This document shows positions 50,207 through 57,996 of a stretch of DNA of 64,000 nt, one piece after another (within the stretch, counting starts at the first letter, position 1; each line of letters opens with the position of its first letter). The stretch lies in assembly GCF_001305595.1 (NCBI RefSeq), contig NZ_CP012403.1, positions 704,501-768,500 on the forward strand. Reading direction: 5' to 3'. Under the pieces are notes generated by a model, which had not been told where the DNA came from, did no database searches, and was given only the letters and a program-made list of their open reading frames with translations. Source of the stretch: Azospirillum thiophilum. Its GTDB lineage: Bacteria > Pseudomonadota > Alphaproteobacteria > Azospirillales > Azospirillaceae. The translations under genes were made by a program, and so were the position numbers.

Positions 50207-52711
50207 TCACCAGCTGTAGGACAGGGTCGCCAGCACCATCCGGCGGTTTCCGTAGAAGACGGAGTTGTCATAGAAACCCGGCGAGAAATAGCGGCGGTCG
50301 AACAGGTTGGTCGCCGTCAAGGTGAGGGCGGCGCCGTCGAGCGCCGGGCCGAGCCGCCCCAGATCGTAACCCAGGCTGACATCGGCCAGCATGTAGGAGG
50401 GGACGCGCACGCTGTTCGCGGCATTGAAGGTTGCACCGACATAGCGCACCCCGATGCCGGCGGTCAGGCCGCCGGCCGCTCCCTCGTCGATATGCCGCCG
50501 CAGCCAGACCGCGGCGGCGTGGCGGGGAACCGAGGCCACGCGCTTTCCTGTCTTGTCGGTCCCGCCGGGGTAGGGGCTGTCGCGGGTGACCTGCGCGTCG
50601 GTGTAGCTGTAGGCCGCCGTCAGATCGGTGCCGGTTCCGAGCGCCGCCTTCGCCTCCAGCTCGACGCCGCGCGACCGCACTTCCCCGGTTTGGACGGAGT
50701 AGCCGGGATTGTCCGGGTCGGCGGTGGTGAGGTTGCGTTGGACGGCACGGAACAGCGACAGGGTGAAGAGTCCGTCGAAGCCCTTGGGCCGGTAGCGCAG
50801 ACCGGTTTCCAGCTGTGTCCCCCGGCTCGGCGAGAAGGGACGGCCCTGCACGTCGCTGTCGCTGTTCGGCTGGAAGGAGGTCGAATAGCCGGCATAGGGC
50901 GTCAGGCCGCCTTCGAACCGGTAGGCCAGCCCGATGCGTTTGGTGAAGGCCCGGTCGAACTGGGTCGTCTCCACCAGCGGACCGTCCGACAGACGGCCGA
51001 CCGCCCCGGTGCTGCTCCAGTCCAGCCGTCCGCCGAGCGTCAGCCGCCAGTTGCCGGCGGCGATCTGGTCCTGGGCATAGAGGCCGGTCTGGCGGATGCT
51101 GTCGGTCAGGTCGCGGGCAAGCGTCGTGTCCCAGCCATAGGCGCCGCCATAGACGGGATCGAAGACGTCGAGCGCGTCGGCCACCGTGCCGTTCCGCCGC
51201 GTCTCGTGCGCCCGGTAGCGGCCATGGTCGATCCCGGCCAGCAGGCTGTGACGAAGCGGGCCGGTATTGGCGTTGCCTTGCAGGTTGGTATCCACCAGCA
51301 GGGTCGAACTGGTCTTGGGCCGGTCCTGCAGCCCGAAACGATAGTAGCGGTCCGCCTCCAGCAAGCCCGACGACGCCCAGCTCGACAGATAGCCGACGCG
51401 GCTGCGGCTGTAGCGCAAGGTTTGATTCAGCGTCCAGTCCCCGGCCAGGGCATGCCGGATGTCGTAGCCGGCCGACAGGGTGCGCGAGCGGTAGGAACTC
51501 AATCCCGGATAGCCCAAAAACAGGCTTGAGCCCAGGCGGCCATAGGGATTGTCCAGCACGGTTCCCGATGCCGGAAAACTCTGCTCCGCACCCATCTTGC
51601 GGAAATCGAGATAGCTGGCGAGCAGCGTGATGTCGGTTCGATCGCCGGTGGACCAGGACAGGGCGGGCGCGACATAGAGCCGGTCGTCCGGCGTCCGATC
51701 TACCTGTGTGCCGCTTCGCCGTGACAGCATCGTCAGGCGGTAGCGAAGCGTCCCCTCGGCATCGAGCCGGTCGCTGAGGTCGGCCGTGACCTGCCGCCGG
51801 TCATGGCTGCCGCCCTGCAACTGGAGCCGATGGAGCGGGCTGTCGGTCGGGCGCTTGCTGACCAATGCGATGGCTCCGCCGGGCGGCATTGCCCCGTAGA
51901 GCGTGGAGGCCGGGCCCTTCAGCACCTCCACCCGCTCCACACCGAAAGGCTCGTACTCAAGTCCATAAGGGTTGTAGCCGCTTCGCAGCCCGTCAATCAT
52001 GACGGATTCCGAGCTTTGGCGGAAGCCGCGCACGAAGACGTCGATGGCGCCCTGGCCACCGGGATAGTCGATGGGGCGGACCCCGGCGCTGTAGGCGAGG
52101 GCACTGTTGATGTCCTGGGCGTCGCGCTGGTCCAGATCTTCCCGTGTGACGATGGAAAGCCCTTGCGGCAGATCCTCGACAGGGGTTGCGGCTTTGCCGG
52201 CGCTGCGGCTCTGGCCGGGGATCCGCGGCGCGCCTGCCGACGGTGTGCGGCCTTCCACCGTCAGACCCGGAAGAAAGCCGGGATTCTCCTGCAGCCGGCC
52301 GATCGTCACCATCCGGTCCCGCATCTCGAAGGCGAGGTCGGTTCCGCTCAGCAGAATGGAAAGGGCGACCGCCGGGTCCATTCGTCCCGACAGTGCCCGC
52401 GACCGCTGGTCGGACAAGACGTCGGGGCTGTAGAGAATCTGCAGGCCGGTCTGGCGGCCGAAGCTGGTCAGCGACTCCCGAAGGGGGAGGGCAGGGATCT
52501 CCAGCAGCATCTCCTGCACTGCCGGCCGATCGATATCGGTTGGAGCGGGAGCCGGATCGGTGGAGGTCGAAAGGGCATGAGCCGGCAAGCCCGGCAACAC
52601 CGTCCAGCCGCCCGCGACCCAGAAGACCGTCAGCCAGCCGAGCGCAGGCGCCCTGCGTCCGGCACCGTGGCGCCGTATGGTCGGGCGGAGCCCTGCGAGA
52701 CGATCGGTCAT
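50207..52711 (-). CDS. TonB-dependent siderophore receptor with N-terminal signalling (STN) domain
   Basis: 834 residues. Signal sequence about 1-46 (hydrophobic WLTVFWVAGGWTVLPGL, cleavage near AHA). Residues about 63-120 are an STN domain (LPLRESLTSFGRQTGLQILY), the periplasmic part that contacts FecR in FecA/FpvA-type receptors. The plug follows at about 165-265 (LSIVTREDLDQRDAQDIN; later VLKGPASTLYG), then a 22-strand barrel ending in an aromatic-rich LATLSYSW with terminal Trp, as expected for outer-membrane insertion. It should import the ferric form of the siderophore made here and signal through the FecR-like protein to the ECF sigma factor. It is divergent from the sigma gene; both share a 152-base control region. 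Confidence 0.94.
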   Translation of the reverse strand: MTDRLAGLRPTIRRHGAGRRAPALGWLTVFWVAGGWTVLPGLPAHALSTSTDPAPAPTDIDRPAVQEMLLEIPALPLRESLTSFGRQTGLQILYSPDVLSDQRSRALSGRMDPAVALSILLSGTDLAFEMRDRMVTIGRLQENPGFLPGLTVEGRTPSAGAPRIPGQSRSAGKAATPVEDLPQGLSIVTREDLDQRDAQDINSALAYSAGVRPIDYPGGQGAIDVFVRGFRQSSESVMIDGLRSGYNPYGLEYEPFGVERVEVLKGPASTLYGAMPPGGAIALVSKRPTDSPLHRLQLQGGSHDRRQVTADLSDRLDAEGTLRYRLTMLSRRSGTQVDRTPDDRLYVAPALSWSTGDRTDITLLASYLDFRKMGAEQSFPASGTVLDNPYGRLGSSLFLGYPGLSSYRSRTLSAGYDIRHALAGDWTLNQTLRYSRSRVGYLSSWASSGLLEADRYYRFGLQDRPKTSSTLLVDTNLQGNANTGPLRHSLLAGIDHGRYRAHETRRNGTVADALDVFDPVYGGAYGWDTTLARDLTDSIRQTGLYAQDQIAAGNWRLTLGGRLDWSSTGAVGRLSDGPLVETTQFDRAFTKRIGLAYRFEGGLTPYAGYSTSFQPNSDSDVQGRPFSPSRGTQLETGLRYRPKGFDGLFTLSLFRAVQRNLTTADPDNPGYSVQTGEVRSRGVELEAKAALGTGTDLTAAYSYTDAQVTRDSPYPGGTDKTGKRVASVPRHAAAVWLRRHIDEGAAGGLTAGIGVRYVGATFNAANSVRVPSYMLADVSLGYDLGRLGPALDGAALTLTATNLFDRRYFSPGFYDNSVFYGNRRMVLATLSYSW

Positions 52712-52744
52712 CCAAAGCCCCTACAACGCACGCTGGAAACCGCG

Positions 52745-52768
52745 CAGGGAAATTCTGCTATTTCCCTG
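52745..52768. promoter_or_regulatory. Perfect 9-bp inverted repeat in the receptor leader
   Basis: CAGGGAAAT, six bases, ATTTCCCTG. It lies 34 bases upstream of the receptor start codon on the minus strand and two bases from the Fur-like palindrome. It could be a regulator site or an RNA hairpin in the receptor leader. I do not recognise the motif. Confidence 0.55.
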
Positions 52769-52770
52769 TT

Positions 52771-52791
52771 TGCAAATGATTGTCAGTTGCA
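52771..52791. promoter_or_regulatory. Fur-box-like palindrome between receptor and sigma genes
   Basis: A 21-base imperfect palindrome with arms TGCAA and TTGCA around ATGATTGTCAG. It resembles the inverted-repeat Fur sites of proteobacteria (AATGAT/ATCATT type core). A weak housekeeping promoter overlaps it on the plus strand: TTGCAA at 52770..52775, 17 bases, TAACTT at 52793..52798. Binding of Fe-Fur here would block the sigma gene, and perhaps the receptor, when iron is plentiful. A related regulator such as Irr cannot be excluded. Confidence 0.65.
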
Positions 52792-52863
52792 TTAACTTGC
52801 GGCAGCTTGTCAAGCCATAGGGATTGCAGTCCCGCTACCGCTTCCCTCTGCAAGGAGATCTCC

Positions 52864-53397
52864 ATGCGACAGGTAGGATCCGTCGAAAGCCAGACCCTGT
52901 GCGACGTCTTCACCACGCACCGGCGCTCGTTGGTCGGCATAGCCGAGCGGATCACCGGCTGTCGTCACCATGCCGAAGATGTCGTCCAGGATGCCTTTCT
53001 GAAGCTGTTGGGAGCAGAGTCGACCAGTTCCATCCGGGCCAAGGCGGGCTACCTTATGATGGTCGTCCGCAACCTGGCCATCGATCATTACCGCCGGAAG
53101 GGCATGGAGTCACGCCTGCTCGCAGCGGAAGAGGAAGGGCAGGCGGTAAGCACGCCGGACGCAGCATCGCCGGAAAGCGTGAGCGTAAACCGCCAATTTC
53201 TACAGACGCTCGAATTCGCCTTGGCCGATCTGCCGGAGCGGACCCGCTATGCCTTCGAGATGCACCGGATCCATGGCCACAGCCAGAAGGACATCGCGGC
53301 CAGTCTCGGCGTATCGCCGACGCTGGTCAACTTCATGATTCGCGACGCGCTGATCCATTGCCGCAAGACGATGAAGCGACTCGACCCGTCGTCTTGA
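52864..53397 (+). CDS. ECF RNA polymerase sigma factor, PvdS/FecI iron-starvation type
   Basis: A 177-residue group IV sigma factor. Region 2: CDVFTTHRRSLVGIAERITG, then AEDVVQDAFLKLL (region 2.2-2.3) and RNLAIDHYRRK (2.4, contacting the -10). Region 4: LADLPERTRYAFEMHRIHG, then QKDIAASLGVSPTLVNFMI helix-turn-helix, the PvdS/PbrA-like wording. AAGGAG stands 6 bases before ATG 52864, which decides the start. It is divergent from the TonB receptor and lies under a Fur-like box. Its probable targets are the box at 31231..31254 (NRPS 4) and perhaps 4738..4761. The associated FecR-like gene is about 22 kb away at 30162..31174 and frameshifted, so activity control may be altered. Confidence 0.93.
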   Translation: MRQVGSVESQTLCDVFTTHRRSLVGIAERITGCRHHAEDVVQDAFLKLLGAESTSSIRAKAGYLMMVVRNLAIDHYRRKGMESRLLAAEEEGQAVSTPDAASPESVSVNRQFLQTLEFALADLPERTRYAFEMHRIHGHSQKDIAASLGVSPTLVNFMIRDALIHCRKTMKRLDPSS

Positions 53398-53422
53398 AGA
53401 GCGGGTTCTTCCTGACGAAATT

Positions 53423-54136
53423 TCAATTTGGATAATGCCCACCCAGAGTCTCCGACAGCCGGTGGCCGGCAGCCAGCAGCAGGCGCGCCATCACCGTCAC
53501 ACGCTCCTCGGTGAAACGGGTCAGCGGGCCCGATAGGGTAAGGGCGCCGATCAGCCCTTCCCGCTGGGAAAAGACCGGCACGGCGGCGGCCCCGGTTTCG
53601 GACTCGCGTTCGCCGAAAGAGAGCAGGGGCAGGGCGGCAAAGTCGGCCGCCGATACCGTCCCGGCGAAGCGCGTGAGCACATGGCCGGCCGCCCCCCGAT
53701 CCAGGGGCAGGCGGTCGCCTTCGTGGACATGGTCGCGGATCGCCTGCGTGGAATCCTCGCGGAATGCGCAGATGCGCCAAGCCCCTTCGCGCCGGAAGAA
53801 GGACGCGCTTTCCCCGCTCTCGCGCATCAAGCGGCGCAGCACCGGCCGGACATGGTCCTCCAGCCGCAGCGAACGCTGGTAGAGCCCTCCCAGCCGCATC
53901 AACTCCGGGCCGAGCCGATAGGATTTGTCCTGATGGCGGACGAGATAGCCGGCCTTCTCCAGCGACACGGTCAGCCGCAGGATGGTGCTCTTATAAAGGC
54001 CGGTCCGTGCTGCGATCTCCGTCAAACTCAGCGCGTGATCGCCCGCCTGGAAGCAGCCGACGATGCTCAGCGCCCGGTCGACGGACTCCACCCCGCCGGC
54101 GGATGCGGTGGTCGTGTTCGGCTTCGCGTCGGTCAT
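53423..54136 (-). CDS. IclR-family transcriptional regulator
   Basis: 237 residues. An N-terminal winged helix (about 20-80: SVDRALSIVGCF, LSLTEIAARTGLYKSTILRL) is followed by the IclR effector-binding domain (about 85-235: LRRLMRESGESASFFRREG, LDRGAAGHVL, VPVFSQREGLIGALTLSGP). ATG 54136 is preferred to an in-frame codon 84 bases upstream, because AAGGAT precedes it and the extra 28 residues would be coded by the tandem repeat. It is divergent from the aldehyde dehydrogenase operon and is the likely local regulator responding to the substrate of that pathway; whether it activates or represses is unknown. It converges with the sigma gene (25-base gap), marking the border between the two blocks. 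Confidence 0.9.
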   Translation of the reverse strand: MTDAKPNTTTASAGGVESVDRALSIVGCFQAGDHALSLTEIAARTGLYKSTILRLTVSLEKAGYLVRHQDKSYRLGPELMRLGGLYQRSLRLEDHVRPVLRRLMRESGESASFFRREGAWRICAFREDSTQAIRDHVHEGDRLPLDRGAAGHVLTRFAGTVSAADFAALPLLSFGERESETGAAAVPVFSQREGLIGALTLSGPLTRFTEERVTVMARLLLAAGHRLSETLGGHYPN

Positions 54137-54148
54137 CTCGCATCCTTC

Positions 54149-54196
54149 ATTGGCAGCCTGGGCCATTGGCAGCCTGGGCCATTGGCAGCCTGGGCG
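54149..54196. repeat. Three tandem copies of a 16-bp unit
   Basis: The unit ATTGGCAGCCTGGGCC is repeated three times head to tail, with only the last base of copy 3 changed. It starts 13 bases upstream of the IclR start codon, so it lies in the leader or promoter of that gene. Such short perfect repeats change copy number easily by slippage. Confidence 0.95.
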
Positions 54197-54284
54197 CGCA
54201 TTTTTCCCCGACACCACCATCGGACGTCAAGGATGGCCGGCGCAAGGCACAGGCCGGAAAAGTGGGGAGGCAAACGGTTCGGAC

Positions 54285-54343
54285 TTGACGCATTTAGCAT
54301 GCGTATGTTCTCTTAGATGAAACATGGTTCTATCTAACAGAAC
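54285..54343 (+). promoter_or_regulatory. Candidate promoter and operator of the catabolic operon
   Basis: TTGACG at 54285..54290 is a good -35 hexamer, but no clear -10 follows at the normal distance. At 54327..54343 there is an inverted repeat GTTCT-N7-AGAAC. Lying between divergent iclR and aldehyde dehydrogenase genes, it is a reasonable operator for the IclR protein. Its position supports GTG 54360 as the start of the dehydrogenase, since the ATG at 54324 would put the operator inside the coding sequence. Confidence 0.45.
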
Positions 54344-54359
54344 TTTTGCGAGGCGAAGG

Positions 54360-55838
54360 GTGGAACGCTACAAGCTGTTCATCGATGGGGACTGGTGCGA
54401 TCCGGTTTCCAACGAGTGGTTCGAAACGACGGAGCCCTTTTCGGGGCTGGCCTGGGCGGAGATCCCGCGCGGCACCCAAGGCGATGCCGACCTTGCGGTC
54501 GAAGCGGCGCACCGTGCCTTCCTGTCGCCGGAATGGGCCGGGCTGACCGCGACCCAGCGCGGCGCCCTGCTGCGCCGGCTGGCCGAACTGATCGAGAGCA
54601 ACGTCGACCGGCTGGGCGCCATCGAGCAGCGCGACAACGGCAAGCTGATGGCCGAGGTCAGCGGACAGGTGCGGAACGTCGCCCAGTGGTTCCATTACTA
54701 TGCCGGCCTCGCCGACAAGGTTCAGGGCGCCGTCGTGCCGATCAACAAGGCCGACGTCTTCAACTATGTGAAGTACGAGCCGCTCGGCGTCGTCGTCGCC
54801 ATCACGCCGTGGAACTCGCCGCTGGCGCTGACCACCTGGAAGATGGCCCCGGCGCTGGCGGCCGGGAACACCATCGTCATCAAGCCGTCGGAATACACCT
54901 CCGCCTCCATCCTGGAGCTGGCGAAGCTGGCGCATGAGGCGGGATTCCCGCGCGGCGTCGTCAATGTCGTCACCGGTTTCGGCGGCGAGGTGGGCGAGCC
55001 GCTGGTCCGCCACCGCCTGACCGCCAAGGTCGCCTTCACCGGCGGTGACATCGGCGGCCAGCGCGTCAACGAGGCCGCGGCGCCGGGCCTGAAGAAGGTG
55101 ACGCTGGAACTGGGCGGCAAGTCGCCGAACATCGTCTTCGACGACGCCGACCTCGACCAGGCGGTGAAGGGGGCCATCTCCGGCGTGTTCGGCGCCTCGG
55201 GCCAGACCTGCATGGCCGGTTCGCGCCTGCTGGTGCAGAAGACCATCCACGACGCCTTCGTCGGGAAGCTGGTCGCGGCGGCCGGCGAGGCCCGCATCGG
55301 CGACCCGTCGTCGATGGAGACGCAGATCGGCCCCATCGCCACCCGTCCGCAATGGGAGAAGATCCTGCGGATGATCGACATGGCGAAGGCGGAGGGGGCG
55401 GTCTGCGCTCTCGGTGGCCATGCCCTGTCGGGGCCGGATTACGGCCAGGGGCAGTTCGTGGCGCCGACCATCTTCACGCAGGTGCGCAACGACATGCGCA
55501 TCGCCCAGGAGGAGGTGTTCGGCCCGGTCCTCTGTGTCATCCCCTTCGAGGACGAGGACGATGCGCTGCACATCGCCAACGACGTCGAGTTCGGTTTGGC
55601 GGCCGGCGTGTGGACGCGCGACCTGCACCGCGCGATGCATTGCGTCGACCGGCTGCGCGCCGGGACGGTGTGGGTGAACAACTACCGCTCGACCAGCTTC
55701 ACCACGCCCTTCGGCGGCTACAAGCGCTCCGGTCTCGGCCGCGAGGGGGGAGTGGAGGCGATCAAGGAATATCTCCAGACCAAGAGCGTCTGGATCACCA
55801 CCAAGCCCAACCGCGCCAACCCCTTCGTGCTCGGCTGA
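54360..55838 (+). CDS. NAD(P)-dependent aldehyde dehydrogenase
   Basis: 492 residues from GTG 54360, which is preceded by a GAGGCGAAGG purine run and gives the usual ALDH N-terminus (RYKLFIDGDW). Catalytic Cys284 is in GQTCMAGSR and the general base Glu250 in LELGGKSP; the cofactor motif PWNSPL and the late EEVFGPVLCV and GGYKRSGLGRE are intact. The family oxidises aldehydes to acids. An alternative ATG at 54324 would add 12 residues but lacks a ribosome site. As first gene of an operon with CoA transferase and citryl-CoA-lyase-like genes, it may oxidise an aldehyde formed from the transported substrate, such as a semialdehyde. The exact substrate is not visible. Confidence 0.9.
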   Translation: MERYKLFIDGDWCDPVSNEWFETTEPFSGLAWAEIPRGTQGDADLAVEAAHRAFLSPEWAGLTATQRGALLRRLAELIESNVDRLGAIEQRDNGKLMAEVSGQVRNVAQWFHYYAGLADKVQGAVVPINKADVFNYVKYEPLGVVVAITPWNSPLALTTWKMAPALAAGNTIVIKPSEYTSASILELAKLAHEAGFPRGVVNVVTGFGGEVGEPLVRHRLTAKVAFTGGDIGGQRVNEAAAPGLKKVTLELGGKSPNIVFDDADLDQAVKGAISGVFGASGQTCMAGSRLLVQKTIHDAFVGKLVAAAGEARIGDPSSMETQIGPIATRPQWEKILRMIDMAKAEGAVCALGGHALSGPDYGQGQFVAPTIFTQVRNDMRIAQEEVFGPVLCVIPFEDEDDALHIANDVEFGLAAGVWTRDLHRAMHCVDRLRAGTVWVNNYRSTSFTTPFGGYKRSGLGREGGVEAIKEYLQTKSVWITTKPNRANPFVLG

Positions 55839-55876
55839 GGCCGGGCCTGCAGGGGCATTGCCCCGGGAGCATTCCC

Positions 55877-56704
55877 ATGTCCGAAGCGACCATCGATACC
55901 GCCGCCGGCTGGTGGCGGACGTCGATCATCGACATCCATCCGGGTTCCATCCGGGTGCGCGGCTACGCCATCGAGGAACTGATCGGCACGATCGGCTTTC
56001 CCGACATGGTCTGGCTGATGCTCCGCGGCGAATTGCCGTCAGAGGCGCAGGGCCGGCTGCTGGGTGCCGCGCTGGTGGCGGCGGTGGACCACGGGCCGCA
56101 GGCGCCGTCCATCGCCACGGCCCGCATGGCCGCCACCTGCGGCGTCGGGCTGAACAACGCCATGGCCTCCGGCATCAACGCGCTGGGCGACGTCCATGGC
56201 GGCGCGGGCCAGCAATGCATGGAGCTGTACGCCGCCGTCGCCGCACGCATGGCCGAAGGCATGCCCGCGGCCGTGGCGGCGGAGAGCGAGATCGCCGGCC
56301 GGCTGGAGCGGCGCGAGCATATCCCGGGCTTCGGCCACCGCTTCCATCCCGTCGACCCGCGCGCCGGCCGGCTGCTGGCCCTGGTGGAGACGGCGAAGGG
56401 GGAGGGCGCCGTGACGGGAGAGGCTGCCGCCATCGGCCGTGCGGTGGAGGATGCCCTTGCCTCGCGCAAGGGCAGGCGGCTGCCGATGAACATCGACGGA
56501 GCCACCGCCGTGGTGTTCGCCGAACTCGGCTTCCCGGCCGGGCTGGGGCGCGGGCTGTTCGTGCTGTCGCGCTCGGTCGGCATCCTGGCGCATGCCTGGG
56601 AGCAGTCGCAGCAGGGCGGCCGCATCAAGGGACCGATGCCGCCGTCCATCCCCTACCGCTACGACGGAGCGTCGCCGCGCCCTGTTCCAGGAGACGGCGC
56701 ATGA
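55877..56704 (+). CDS. Citrate synthase/citryl-CoA lyase-like protein, catalytic residues intact
   Basis: A 275-residue, short member of the citrate synthase superfamily (normal enzymes are about 370-430). The three catalytic positions are present: His107 in VHGGAGQQ, His154 in GFGHRFHPVDPR, Asp207 in MNIDGATA. Short proteins of this kind are often named citryl-CoA lyase; they could cleave or form a citryl-CoA-like thioester. The start at ATG 55877 follows a GGGAGCATT leader; the gene is 38 bases after the dehydrogenase and overlaps the CoA transferase by ATGA, suggesting tightly coupled expression. Chemistry in this pathway is inferred: the transferase would make the CoA ester and this enzyme would act on it. 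Confidence 0.8.
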   Translation: MSEATIDTAAGWWRTSIIDIHPGSIRVRGYAIEELIGTIGFPDMVWLMLRGELPSEAQGRLLGAALVAAVDHGPQAPSIATARMAATCGVGLNNAMASGINALGDVHGGAGQQCMELYAAVAARMAEGMPAAVAAESEIAGRLERREHIPGFGHRFHPVDPRAGRLLALVETAKGEGAVTGEAAAIGRAVEDALASRKGRRLPMNIDGATAVVFAELGFPAGLGRGLFVLSRSVGILAHAWEQSQQGGRIKGPMPPSIPYRYDGASPRPVPGDGA

Positions 56705-57951
56705 CCGACCAGTCCCCCGCCCGATCCCCCGACAAGCCGCTTCCCCTGGCCGGCGTCAAAATCCTCGATTTCGGCCACACGGTGATGGGGCCGTCCTGCG
56801 CGATGATCCTCGCCGACCTCGGCGCCGACGTGGTGAAGATCGAACCGGTGCCCAACGGCGAGCCGACCCGCCATCTGAAGGGCTTCGGCACCGGCTATTT
56901 CGGCTATTTCAACCGCAACAAGCGCTCCTTGGCGGTCGACCTGAAGACGCAGGAAGGCCGCGACATCGCACGCCGTCTCGTTGCAGAGGCCGATGTGCTG
57001 GTGGAGAATTTCGCCCCAGGCACGATGGAGCGGCTGGGGCTGGGTGCCGACGCGCTCACCCGCGTCAACCCGCGCCTGATCTATGCCAGCCTGAAGGGAT
57101 TCCTCGACGGCCCCTATGCCGGCCGCCTCGCGCTCGACGAGGTGGTGCAGATGATGACAGGGCTCGCCTACATGACCGGGCCGAGCGGCCGGCCGCTGCG
57201 GGCCGGCACCTCGGTCGTGGACATCACCGGCGGCATGTTCGCGGTCATCGCCATCCTGGTGGCATTGCGCGAGCGTGAGCGGACCGGCAAGGGCCAGGCC
57301 ATCGAAACCGCCCTGTTCGAGACCACGGTGTTCCTGATGGGGCAGCATCTCTGCTACGCCGCCCAGTCGGACGGGCCGATCCCGCCGATGCCGGAGCGCG
57401 TGTCGGCCTGGGCGGTCTACGAGACCTTCCGCACCGCCGACGGGCGGCCGATCTTCGTCGGCATCACCACCGACAGCCATTGGGAGCGCTTCTGCGCCGT
57501 CATCGACCGGCCGGACCTGCGCGACGATCCGGAATTCCGCACCAACAACGACCGCATCGCCGCCCGGCCGCGCCTGCTGCCGCTGCTGACCGCCCTGTTC
57601 GGCGGCCTGTCGATGGAGGAGGCCGTGTCGGTGTGCGAGCGCGCCCGCATTCCCTTCGCGCCCATCGCCCGGCCGGAGGATCTGTTCGACGACCCGCACC
57701 TGCAGGCGACCGGCGGGCTGATGCCGACCACCCTGCCCAACGGGGTGCGGACCGCCCTGCCGCGGCTGCCGATCCATGTGGCGGACGCCGACCTGGCCAT
57801 CCGCCGCGATCCGCCGCGCGTCGGGCAGGACACGCGCGCGGTGCTGGCCGAACTCGGCTACGGTCCGGCGGCGATCGAGCAACTGACGGAGGCCGGAATC
57901 GTCGTGGCCGACAGCGAACCCGACAGCGACCGGAAACGCCTCGCGGGATAA
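56701..57951 (+). CDS. CaiB/BaiF (class III) CoA transferase
   Basis: 416 residues with family landmarks: GVKILDFGHTVMGPSCAMI, LADLGADVVKIE, FNRNKRSLAVDLK, ADVLVENFAPGTMERLGLG, and the region of the catalytic aspartate at Asp146 (LALDEVVQMMTG). The family transfers CoA between carboxylic acids through aspartyl-CoA anhydride intermediates. It overlaps the citryl-CoA-lyase-like gene and probably activates the organic acid brought in by the Liv-type transporter. The C-terminal 25 residues are charged and look unstructured. Confidence 0.93.
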   Translation: MTDQSPARSPDKPLPLAGVKILDFGHTVMGPSCAMILADLGADVVKIEPVPNGEPTRHLKGFGTGYFGYFNRNKRSLAVDLKTQEGRDIARRLVAEADVLVENFAPGTMERLGLGADALTRVNPRLIYASLKGFLDGPYAGRLALDEVVQMMTGLAYMTGPSGRPLRAGTSVVDITGGMFAVIAILVALRERERTGKGQAIETALFETTVFLMGQHLCYAAQSDGPIPPMPERVSAWAVYETFRTADGRPIFVGITTDSHWERFCAVIDRPDLRDDPEFRTNNDRIAARPRLLPLLTALFGGLSMEEAVSVCERARIPFAPIARPEDLFDDPHLQATGGLMPTTLPNGVRTALPRLPIHVADADLAIRRDPPRVGQDTRAVLAELGYGPAAIEQLTEAGIVVADSEPDSDRKRLAG

Positions 57952-57996
57952 TGCGGGACAGATCGGGAGATCAATCAAATGACGGAGGAAACACGG

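Noticed and set aside
50492..51529. Plus-strand open frame of 345 codons inside the TonB receptor gene
   Set aside because: Opposite a receptor with complete plug and barrel; composition is Gly/Arg/Gln-rich and matches nothing.
53396..53411. GAAGA-N6-TCTTC dyad between sigma and iclR genes as a terminator
   Set aside because: Only five base pairs, partly inside the sigma stop codon, and no T run.
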